The notes under the pieces: generated by a model
Seen by the model: the letters and a program-made list of their open reading frames with translations, nothing else
Told to the model about the DNA's origin: nothing
Database searches by the model: none
Shown here: piece by piece, positions 1 through 5,351 of the stretch
How the letters are laid out: each line of letters starts with the position of its first letter
Numbering within the stretch: the stretch's first letter is position 1
Source: Nitrospinota bacterium
GTDB taxonomy: Bacteria; Nitrospinota; Nitrospinia; Nitrospinales; Nitrospinaceae
Length of the DNA stretch: 6,513 bases
Direction: 5' to 3'
Assembly: GCA_027298165.1 (NCBI GenBank)
Contig: JAPUGN010000050.1
Span: forward strand, 1 to 6,513
Translations under genes and position numbers: made by a program

Positions 1-1125
1 CCGCCGCTGCCACCGGAGCCGGCCGCCGTAACCGGGGACTCTGCCAAACCGGCCGCGCCAACCTGGGTTGACGACATGGACCGGGCGTCTCTCCAAGAAG
101 CGATCCGAAAACAGTTGAGCGTCATGGAATCGGGTAATTTGGACCGCCGGGTGCGGCTCGGCCCGCGTGTGGTGACCCGGCGGCAACTGGTCGACACCCT
201 GCACGCCTTTATGGATCTGCTGGAGCAGGAATTATCCGACGAAGCATTCACCCTGAGCCTCAACGAACAGTTTGAAGTGATCAGCGCCAAAGCTCCACAC
301 AGTCGCCGCCCGGGATTGTTCACCGGTTATTACACGCCGATAATTCCCGCACGGAGGCAAAAGGACGGGGAGTATATCTACACGCTGTACCGGAAGCCGG
401 AATGGTATCCCGCCGTGGCGGAGGCCTCGCGCTACCAACGCATCGCAAATATCGACCCGGGTTACCACCTGACCCCGGTGCACCAACCGGTATTGCTGAC
501 CCGGAAAGACATCGACGGAGGCCATGCGCTCCGCGATCAGGACCTGGAGGTGGCCTGGCTGAAGGACGACCTCGAGCGCTACTTTCTGCACATTCAGGGA
601 TCGGGCTACCTGGCCTTCCCGGACGGGTCTCTGCAGGTGGTGCAGTACATGGGCTCCAACCTTTTCCGCTACCGTAGTGTCGGCCGACAGATGATCCGCG
701 ACGGCATCATCACCCCCGGACAGGGATCGATGCAGGGCATGAAACGGTATTTCCGCGAACACCCCGAAGACATCAACCTGTATCTGTTCCGCAACAACCG
801 CTACATTTTTTTTCAAATGAGCGATTACCCCCCGCGCGGTTCGGGTGGAGGCGAACTGGTCGCGGGACGCTCCATCGCGACCGATAAAAAACTGTATGCG
901 GCAGGCGGGCTGGCCTACATCACCATGGAAAAACCCATTCTGAACGACGCGCTGGAAATCACCAGCTGGCAAAAGGTGTCGCGGTTCGTGGTGGATCAGG
1001 ATACCGGCGCGGCGATTCAGGGACCGGGCCGGGTCGATTTGTACTTCGGCGTGGGGGAACGCGCCGGGGCGGCGGCGGGCCGTTACAAACGCTCCGGCAC
1101 CCTGGCCTACCTGCTCAAAAAATAA
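1..1125 (+). CDS. mltA: MltA-type membrane-bound lytic murein transglycosylase, N-terminus cut by the window
   Basis: Lytic transglycosylase of the MltA family. These enzymes cleave the MurNAc-GlcNAc bond of peptidoglycan and form a 1,6-anhydro end, acting in the periplasm, usually from the outer membrane. The frame is open to base 1, so the true start and any signal peptide or lipobox lie upstream; the visible beginning is a Pro/Ala-rich linker. Numbering from the first in-frame ATG (base 76), the family landmarks are in order: GYYTP at 84-88, the TRKDI segment at 142-146, HIQGSG at 172-177, and the C-terminal 3D domain with D309 (DTGAAI) and D321 (VDLYFG). D321 matches by position the catalytic Asp of E. 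coli MltA (D308). The protein ends normally with LLKK and TAA. The assignment is firm; the start is unknown. Confidence 0.93.
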   Translation, partial: PPLPPEPAAVTGDSAKPAAPTWVDDMDRASLQEAIRKQLSVMESGNLDRRVRLGPRVVTRRQLVDTLHAFMDLLEQELSDEAFTLSLNEQFEVISAKAPHSRRPGLFTGYYTPIIPARRQKDGEYIYTLYRKPEWYPAVAEASRYQRIANIDPGYHLTPVHQPVLLTRKDIDGGHALRDQDLEVAWLKDDLERYFLHIQGSGYLAFPDGSLQVVQYMGSNLFRYRSVGRQMIRDGIITPGQGSMQGMKRYFREHPEDINLYLFRNNRYIFFQMSDYPPRGSGGGELVAGRSIATDKKLYAAGGLAYITMEKPILNDALEITSWQKVSRFVVDQDTGAAIQGPGRVDLYFGVGERAGAAAGRYKRSGTLAYLLKK

Positions 1126-1168
1126 TTTCCAACGGGCACACCCTCAGCAATACAACCCCAACTCCCAT

Positions 1169-1198
1169 AAAAAAAGGCGCTCCCGACAGGAACGCCTT
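1169..1198 (-). terminator. Rho-independent terminator of the lipoprotein gene
   Basis: Read on the minus strand, a 10-bp stem (AAGGCGTTCC with GGAGCGCCTT, one G-U wobble) closes a 5-base loop and is followed directly by five more T residues. On the plus strand the stem has a C-A mismatch and no T run follows, so it serves the minus-strand gene whose stop codon lies about 22 bases before it, not the transglycosylase gene that converges on it. Confidence 0.85.
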
Positions 1199-1220
1199 GT
1201 CACTAAAATTAAAAGTGGAG

Positions 1221-1925
1221 TTAACGCAGCCAGGCACCGCCGCCTTTATGGCCCCGGCCCTTGCCCCTGCTGCTTTTACCGCTCGAACCTTTGTGGACTT
1301 TGCCGTGTCCGCCGCCTCGATGTTTTCCACCGGAGAAACCACTGGAGCCTTTATGACGACTGCCCAACCAGGAAAAATGTTTGCCGCCGCCTTTGTGCTT
1401 GTGACCGCCGTACCAGGGTGAAGCGTAATAATGTTGACGGTGACTGCTATGGTGGTGCCCGTAGTTTCCCAGCCAGATTGAATAGCTGGAACTGTAATTC
1501 GGGTAATAGTCGTAATAACCGGGGTAATAATACCCGCCCGAATAATACGTCCCGGGGTAATAATAGGGATAATATCCAAATCCGAAATAGGTGTTGGTAG
1601 AATAATTTGTCGCGGGCGCAGATCCTTCGCCGGAGGCGCACCGGCTGTGACCGTCGTTCCAGCCCTGCTGGTAGACGTCGTCCGTGTTGAACCGGTCGAC
1701 GTCCTTTTTAAAGAGATACGAGTTGTCGCCGGCGGAAAGGCGGCCGCTGTCGCAGCCCTCCATGAAGCCCACCTTGTAAGCCGCTGGCTGTTGCGCGCCG
1801 GCCATGCTGTTCACCTGCGCCATAGTGGTGGACCGCAGAGGCGGCGGACCCTGATTCCGCGCGCCGCTGTAATGAACCACGCACCCGGACAGGAACAATG
1901 TTGAAATCAAAACCATCCATCGCAT
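1221..1925 (-). CDS. Predicted outer-membrane lipoprotein with Tyr/Gly-rich and His/Lys/Gly-rich tail
   Basis: A 234-residue lipoprotein of unknown function. A short signal peptide (MRWMVLISTLFLSGC) ends in the lipobox LSGC, so Cys15 would be lipidated; Val at +2 argues for outer-membrane sorting. Residues about 50-96 form a compact conserved-looking segment with GCDSG (57-61) and QQGWNDG (86-92), ending at Cys96; Cys58 and Cys96 could form a disulfide. I recall similar segments in uncharacterised proteobacterial lipoproteins, but this is unverified. Residues 108-155 hold 19 tyrosines among Gly, Pro and Ser. Residues 156-234 are His/Lys/Gly/Ser-rich, with 13 histidines and HKGSSG twice (191-196, 211-216). 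The ATG at 1925 is chosen because AAGGAGGA precedes it by 7 bases and it gives a proper signal peptide; an ATG 20 codons upstream does not. It has its own promoter and terminator. Confidence 0.85.
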   Translation of the reverse strand: MRWMVLISTLFLSGCVVHYSGARNQGPPPLRSTTMAQVNSMAGAQQPAAYKVGFMEGCDSGRLSAGDNSYLFKKDVDRFNTDDVYQQGWNDGHSRCASGEGSAPATNYSTNTYFGFGYYPYYYPGTYYSGGYYYPGYYDYYPNYSSSYSIWLGNYGHHHSSHRQHYYASPWYGGHKHKGGGKHFSWLGSRHKGSSGFSGGKHRGGGHGKVHKGSSGKSSRGKGRGHKGGGAWLR

Positions 1926-1932
1926 AACCCGG

Positions 1933-1940
1933 TCCTCCTT
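1933..1940 (-). promoter_or_regulatory. Strong ribosome binding site fixing the lipoprotein start
   Basis: AAGGAGGA on the minus strand, 7 bases before the ATG at 1925. It is a near-perfect match to the anti-Shine-Dalgarno sequence and decides against the longer in-frame start at 1985. Confidence 0.85.
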
Positions 1941-1962
1941 GGATTCGCCAAACTGCATAATG

Positions 1963-1992
1963 AATATAGAGACCGATGGCATCACCTGTCAA
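1963..1992 (-). promoter_or_regulatory. Sigma-70-type promoter of the lipoprotein gene
   Basis: On the minus strand a perfect -35 box TTGACA (1987-1992) is separated by 18 bases from TATATT (1963-1968), a 5/6 match to the -10 consensus. The expected transcript start near 1956 gives a leader of about 30 bases with the strong ribosome binding site. This is the best promoter in the window by eye. Confidence 0.75.
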
Positions 1993-2042
1993 TCCGTCCA
2001 TCCCTGCCCCTAGACTACCGCCGATCGCGGCCCTAAAGAAAC

Positions 2043-2067
2043 CCCTAATTCTCCGTTGATTTTAGGG
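2043..2067 (-). terminator. Possible weak terminator after the PRTase gene
   Basis: CCCTAA and TTAGGG form a 6-bp inverted repeat with a 13-base loop about 30 bases past the PRTase stop; the minus strand continues GTTTCTTT. A second CCCTAAA at 2031-2037 can also pair with 2061-2067. The stem is short, the loop large and the T tract broken, so this is only a candidate end of the three-gene transcript. Confidence 0.3.
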
Positions 2068-2098
2068 TACTTACCAAGATTGGGACGGCGAGGAGGGC

Positions 2099-2644
2099 TT
2101 ACTCCGGTTCGGAGTAGAGGGCGACGAGGCGTTTGTCGATGAAATCGAAACGTTCGGTGCGCACCCATTTCTGTTCCTTTTCCGGGCTTCCCGTTACCGC
2201 GGAGAAGTCGAGGTTCTGAGGGTTGCGCTTGATCATGCAGGCGTAGGTGATGGTTTCCGGCTTTTCTTCGATTTCGAGGTAGTCGACGGCGGTCATGAAC
2301 TGGCTGCCGGTGGTAACGATGTCGTCGATGATCAGCCAATGGGTATCGGCAGGCAGTGAGGGGACACCCAACTGCTCGAGCGCGGTTCGTTGGTGCGGCA
2401 TGATGTAAAACGGCAGATCCATCCTCTGCGCCAACCGGTAGCCGATGCGGATACCTTCGGTTGCGATGCCCACCACCACATTGAACGCTCCATGCTGTTT
2501 TTGCCAGTTTTCCAGCTTGCGGTGGAGCACCAGGCAATAGGCGTCGTTCATCGTGTCGGACAACGAGGCGTAGTCATAATTGTAGCGGGACTTGATGCCC
2601 GGCCCGAAAACATAATCCCCTTCTTTTTTGATTTTGGAAAACAC
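2099..2644 (-). CDS. Orotate phosphoribosyltransferase-like type I PRTase
   Basis: A 181-residue cytosolic type I phosphoribosyltransferase, a class that transfers ribose-5-phosphate from PRPP to a nitrogenous base. The signature PRPP loop is WLIIDDIVTTGSQ at 103-115 (D107, D108, T111, T112, G113). A pyrophosphate-binding loop is likely at 58-68 (VGIATEGIRIG). The N-terminal GIKSRYNYD (16-24) recalls the orotate phosphoribosyltransferase entry segment, and length is close to that family. However, the usual PyrE RKxxKxHG catalytic loop is not seen: the matching place reads MPHQRTALEQLG. The base substrate is therefore uncertain and no symbol is given. The start is GTG at 2644, with AGGGGG 8 bases upstream. 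It is the last gene of a probable operon, 60 bases after pcm. Confidence 0.82.
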   Translation of the reverse strand: MFSKIKKEGDYVFGPGIKSRYNYDYASLSDTMNDAYCLVLHRKLENWQKQHGAFNVVVGIATEGIRIGYRLAQRMDLPFYIMPHQRTALEQLGVPSLPADTHWLIIDDIVTTGSQFMTAVDYLEIEEKPETITYACMIKRNPQNLDFSAVTGSPEKEQKWVRTERFDFIDKRLVALYSEPE

Positions 2645-2652
2645 CGGTTGAA

Positions 2653-2658
2653 CCCCCT
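2653..2658 (-). promoter_or_regulatory. Ribosome binding site for the GTG-started PRTase gene
   Basis: AGGGGG on the minus strand, 8 bases before the GTG at 2644. It supports GTG as the start; the first in-frame ATG lies about 30 codons further in and would remove the conserved N-terminal segment. Confidence 0.55.
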
Positions 2659-2704
2659 GGATGCAGTTCTGGATACTTATACTATGACCCGTGACGGCCG
2701 GGTA

Positions 2705-3373
2705 TTATTCTCCCTCGGGCACGCCGTATTTACCAATCAATGGAACGAAAAAGCAATCGCCCATTCTTTTGGCGCGGAGCCGTTTGCCGCGTTTGGTGTA
2801 GACCATCAGTTCCTGGCCCTGGTCGTCGCCAATGGGTGCGACGATACGGCCGCCGTCTTTCACCTGTTCGATCAGCGCCTGGGGCACTTCGGGACCGGCG
2901 GCGGTGATCAGCACCGCATCGTACGGACCCAGCTCTTGCCAGCCGTAGGTACCGTCGAATACTTTGTAGTTGATATGAGTGTACCCCAGGCCATCCAGCA
3001 ATTGTTTGGCCTGGCGACCGAGCGATTTCACCCGCTCGATGGTGAACACCTGCGCTGCCAATTCGGACAGCAGGGCGGTCTGGTATCCCGAGCCGGTGCC
3101 GATTTCCAGCACCCGTTCCTCCCCCGTCAATTGCAGGGCCTCGGACATGGCGGCCACCACGTAGGGTTGCGAGATGGTCTGGCTTGCGCCGATGGGCAAG
3201 GGATGATCGCCATAGGCTTTATGATGAAACGAATCGCGCACGAATACATGGCGCGGTACCCGGCTCATCGCCTCGATCACCCGGACGTCCCTGATGCCGC
3301 GGTCAATGATCTCTTCGATCATTTTCTGCCGGTGGCCGGCGTATTTTTGAAGGGAATGGGCGGTCGGGTTCAT
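2705..3373 (-). CDS. pcm: Protein-L-isoaspartate O-methyltransferase
   Basis: Repair methyltransferase that moves a methyl group from S-adenosylmethionine to L-isoaspartyl residues formed by spontaneous damage of Asp and Asn, allowing their reversion; cytosolic. The 222-residue length is normal. Visible hallmarks: the N-terminal helix RGIRDVRVIEAMSRVPRHVF (25-44), the substrate-loop motif IGASQTISQPYVV (61-73), SAM motif I VLEIGTGSGYQTA (88-100), acidic E113 at the end of the following strand, FDGTYGW (139-145), motif II YDAVLITAA (151-159) and GGRIVAPIG (174-182). The ATG at 3373 lacks a clear ribosome binding site and its first bases overlap the TGA of a possible 15-codon ORF; an ATG at residue 18 is an alternative. 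It lies between the 107-residue hypothetical gene (69 bases upstream) and the PRTase gene. The common partner surE is not in the window. Confidence 0.95.
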   Translation of the reverse strand: MNPTAHSLQKYAGHRQKMIEEIIDRGIRDVRVIEAMSRVPRHVFVRDSFHHKAYGDHPLPIGASQTISQPYVVAAMSEALQLTGEERVLEIGTGSGYQTALLSELAAQVFTIERVKSLGRQAKQLLDGLGYTHINYKVFDGTYGWQELGPYDAVLITAAGPEVPQALIEQVKDGGRIVAPIGDDQGQELMVYTKRGKRLRAKRMGDCFFVPLIGKYGVPEGE

Positions 3374-3442
3374 GAACTGAGCGTGAATGACATCCCCCGC
3401 CGGAGTGGGCCGGGCATTTCCAGAAGACTTACCGGATCGGGT

Positions 3443-3766
3443 TTAATGAATCGGTATGGACCCTTGGGTCCCCGTTCCCCTTAGAACAGGCGGCAGGGTG
3501 GCCTCCAGCTCAGTGGGCCGAATCGCCTTAAGGCGGCGCGGGTTCTGATAAAAAATCAGGTCCCAGGCGTCCTGACGGCCGTCGTATTTCAGCAGGTAGA
3601 TGTTATCGTCGTCGGCTTCGACCTTGAAATAGTCCGCCGTCTCGCCGAACCACTGGTCGAGGACTTCCCGAACCCGGAAGGAACGCGTATAATCGCACTC
3701 GCTTAAAGTAAAAGTTATCGGCCGTTCGTTGACCCGGTAACCTGAATAACATTCCACCGTGACCAT
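3443..3766 (-). CDS. Conserved hypothetical protein of 107 residues
   Basis: Small cytosolic protein of unknown function with no signal peptide or membrane segment. It begins VECYSGYRVNERPITFTL, then a helix with VREVLDQWFGE (33-43) and a strand-rich middle (DYFKVEADDDNIYLLKYDG, 45-63), followed by WDLIFY (68-73). The pattern resembles short uncharacterised proteins I recall from many environmental bacteria, but I cannot name a family. The C-terminal 30 residues (Pro/Thr/Gly-rich, ending IPIH) look disordered. It is the first gene of the probable operon with pcm and the PRTase gene. No Shine-Dalgarno sequence precedes the ATG at 3766; a hairpin occupies that place. A GTG at codon 4 is a possible alternative start. 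Confidence 0.75.
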   Translation of the reverse strand: MVTVECYSGYRVNERPITFTLSECDYTRSFRVREVLDQWFGETADYFKVEADDDNIYLLKYDGRQDAWDLIFYQNPRRLKAIRPTELEATLPPVLRGTGTQGSIPIH

Positions 3767-3767
3767 G

Positions 3768-3790
3768 CGGCTATGTTAGGCCGATAGCCG
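3768..3790. repeat. Inverted repeat directly upstream of the 107-residue gene
   Basis: A perfect 7-bp inverted repeat (CGGCTAT, 9-base spacer, ATAGCCG) starts two bases upstream of the ATG at 3766 and ends three bases from the likely -10 box. It could be an operator or an RNA hairpin hiding the translation start; the sequence does not decide between them. No T run follows on either strand, so it is not a terminator. Confidence 0.5.
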
Positions 3791-3793
3791 TTA

Positions 3794-3820
3794 ATTGTAA
3801 ACTTTTTTATTCAACTCCAA
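3794..3820 (-). promoter_or_regulatory. Candidate promoter of the hypothetical-pcm-PRTase operon
   Basis: On the minus strand TACAAT (3794-3799) matches the -10 consensus at 5 of 6 positions. The best -35 candidate TTGGAG (3815-3820) matches only 3 of 6 with a short 15-base spacer. The site lies in an AT-rich patch between divergent genes, 28 bases before the ATG. The -10 box is plausible; the -35 box is weak. Confidence 0.4.
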
Positions 3821-3863
3821 TAGGTCGCGACGACCCTGCCGCCCTGACCCTCCGAGCCCCGGC

Positions 3864-4724
3864 ATGCATTCACCCCAAAGCGCACATATCCTGAACCACC
3901 TCCAGGCCCTGGTCGGCGAACGCAACCCGTTCAGCGCGCCGGGACCGCTGGAGCAGGCCGGCGCTTACATCCTCCAGCATTTTCAAAATCTCGGCCTGAG
4001 CGTCTCGCGGGAGGAGGTGCCGTTCGAGGGCACCCTCTCGCACAACATCTTCGGATTGAAGGAAGGAACCGACCCCTCACAGGGCACGTTTATCCTCGGC
4101 GCGCATTACGATGCGGTGGAGGGCACACCCGGAGTGGACGACAACGCCAGCGCGGTGGCGGCGCTTTTGGAAGTGGCGCGTTGCCTGGCGGAGGATGCGG
4201 TCAAGGGATCGATTGTGTTTACCGCCTTCGCGCTGGAGGAGTACGGCTTTGTCGGGAGCCACCAGATGGCGGCCCGCCTCAAGCAGTCCGGCGAAAATAT
4301 TTCCGGCATGGTTGCTCTGGAAATGCTGGGCTACCGCACCACCGAACCCGGCTCGCAAACCTACCCGCCGTACGTGGATGCTGCACAGTATCCGGACACC
4401 GGGGACTTCATCGCGGTGGTGGGTAACGAACCTTCACAGTCTTTGGCACTCGGTCTGGCAGATGTCCTGAAGCGAACCACCCCCGATTTGGGGGTGGAGC
4501 ATCTGGTGCTTCCCGGCCGCGGCGACTCGTTCGTCGAAGTCCGGCTGAGCGATCATTGTGTGTTCTGGGAACAGGATTTCAAGGCGGCGATGGTAACCGA
4601 TACGGCGTTTTTCAGAAACCCCAACTATCACCAGCCCACCGACACGCTGGAGACGCTGGACATCGATTTCATCCGCGACATCTCAGCGGGCCTGGCCGCG
4701 TATCTTAAAAACCCGGCCGTCTGA
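3864..4724 (+). CDS. M28-family zinc peptidase (aminopeptidase-like)
   Basis: A 286-residue zinc-dependent peptidase of the M28 (aminopeptidase Y/S) family, which removes N-terminal residues from peptides using two zinc ions. The expected ligand set can be placed: H81 (GAHYD), D93 bridging (GVDDNAS), E125 as catalytic base with E126 as ligand (ALEEYGF), E153 (ALEMLGY) and H256 (NYHQPTDT). The 12-residue H81-D93 spacing equals that of Streptomyces griseus aminopeptidase. E153 replaces the more common Asp. There is no signal peptide, so a cytosolic location is inferred, unlike many secreted M28 enzymes; the N-terminal 60 residues look like the usual start of the fold. The ATG at 3864 has no good ribosome binding site. 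It is transcribed away from the pcm operon and converges on the gene at 4932. Exact substrate is unknown. Confidence 0.9.
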   Translation: MHSPQSAHILNHLQALVGERNPFSAPGPLEQAGAYILQHFQNLGLSVSREEVPFEGTLSHNIFGLKEGTDPSQGTFILGAHYDAVEGTPGVDDNASAVAALLEVARCLAEDAVKGSIVFTAFALEEYGFVGSHQMAARLKQSGENISGMVALEMLGYRTTEPGSQTYPPYVDAAQYPDTGDFIAVVGNEPSQSLALGLADVLKRTTPDLGVEHLVLPGRGDSFVEVRLSDHCVFWEQDFKAAMVTDTAFFRNPNYHQPTDTLETLDIDFIRDISAGLAAYLKNPAV

Positions 4725-4931
4725 CCGGCAACGGGATACCCTGTTCGCACAACCGCCCTGCGCGCCCTCCACGGCAACGCAACCACTGCTTTAATTTTTA
4801 AAAAGATTGGGGGGCTGACGCCGCCAGGGGGTAATGCTGGAAAGTTTCCAACTGCAATTTTGAGGGGGCATTCGATTCTGAGGGAAAGGATCCGTCTTCA
4901 GATGATTCTCACGAGAAAATGAAGCGAGGAC
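4725..4931. other. Convergent intergenic region without a recognisable gene
   Basis: These 207 bases lie between two converging genes. They contain an AT-rich patch (4791-4806), G-runs, and a small palindrome TGGAAA-G-TTTCCA at 4838-4850. I see no convincing Rho-independent terminator for either flanking gene and no RNA gene. Confidence 0.5.
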
Positions 4932-5324
4932 TTATTTCTTATCACCAAACAATTTGTTGAGTTTCTTTGTGATGGTTTTCTTATCGCGGTCGACGGACTT
5001 GGAAACGTTGTCGGAGGTTTTCTGCATTCTCTTTTTAACAGTGTCAATGACCTTGCGGCCGTCCGATTGCCCGGCAGAATTTTCCTGAGATTGCGGGTCG
5101 GTCGGTGGTTCAACTTTCTTATCGTCCTTCTGAGCCTTCGGGGAACTCGGGTTCCCGCCCAGCCATTCATTGGCCTTCCTCTTGATGGCTTGAAAGACCG
5201 ATTCTTCCTGGGTGTCCGGTGCGGCAGGACTTTCTTCCGCCCACAGCGGTTGAGCCACCATCAGGGACAAGGCGGTTGCCGCCCAGAACAGCTGCCAGGA
5301 TTGATTTAACGAAATCGTTTTCAT
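4932..5324 (-). CDS. Exported lysine-rich small protein of unknown function
   Basis: A 130-residue protein with a Sec-type signal peptide: a hydrophobic segment at about 11-25 with likely cleavage after PLWA (A29). The mature part is polar, lysine-rich and probably periplasmic. It holds a Trp-containing amphipathic segment (ESVFQAIKRKANEWLGG, 41-57), a disordered Pro/Gln/Ser/Asp linker (58-88), and a basic helical end finishing KKLNKLFGDKK. Both the first segment and the end resemble the repeated motif in the 365-residue product of the gene just upstream. The ATG at 5324 follows AAGGGGGGG with a 4-base gap from the G-run. Only 27 bases separate it from the upstream gene, so the two are probably co-transcribed. 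No known family recognised. Confidence 0.78.
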   Translation of the reverse strand: MKTISLNQSWQLFWAATALSLMVAQPLWAEESPAAPDTQEESVFQAIKRKANEWLGGNPSSPKAQKDDKKVEPPTDPQSQENSAGQSDGRKVIDTVKKRMQKTSDNVSKSVDRDKKTITKKLNKLFGDKK

Positions 5325-5351
5325 CGGACCCCCCCTTATAAGGTGAGAATA

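Noticed and set aside
232..972. Open frame of 246 codons on the minus strand within the transglycosylase gene
   Set aside because: The plus-strand frame encodes all MltA and 3D-domain motifs without a break; the antisense product resembles nothing.
1115..1579. Isoleucine/threonine-rich open frame on the minus strand overlapping the lipoprotein gene
   Set aside because: It is the frame-shifted reading of the Tyr/Gly and His/Lys/Gly repeats, has no ribosome binding site and crosses the terminator.
2687..2703. Five-bp inverted repeat (ACCCG/CGGGT) between pcm and the PRTase gene as a terminator
   Set aside because: The stem is short and no T run follows on either strand.
2645..2704. Internal promoter before the PRTase gene (TATAAG on the minus strand)
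   Set aside because: The -10-like hexamer has no matching -35 box at a usual distance, so it was not annotated.
2390..3484. Long open frame of 364 codons on the plus strand
   Set aside because: It lies antisense to the PRTase and pcm genes, whose products carry clear catalytic motifs; its own product has no recognisable domain and no plausible ribosome binding site. It is a by-product of codon bias.
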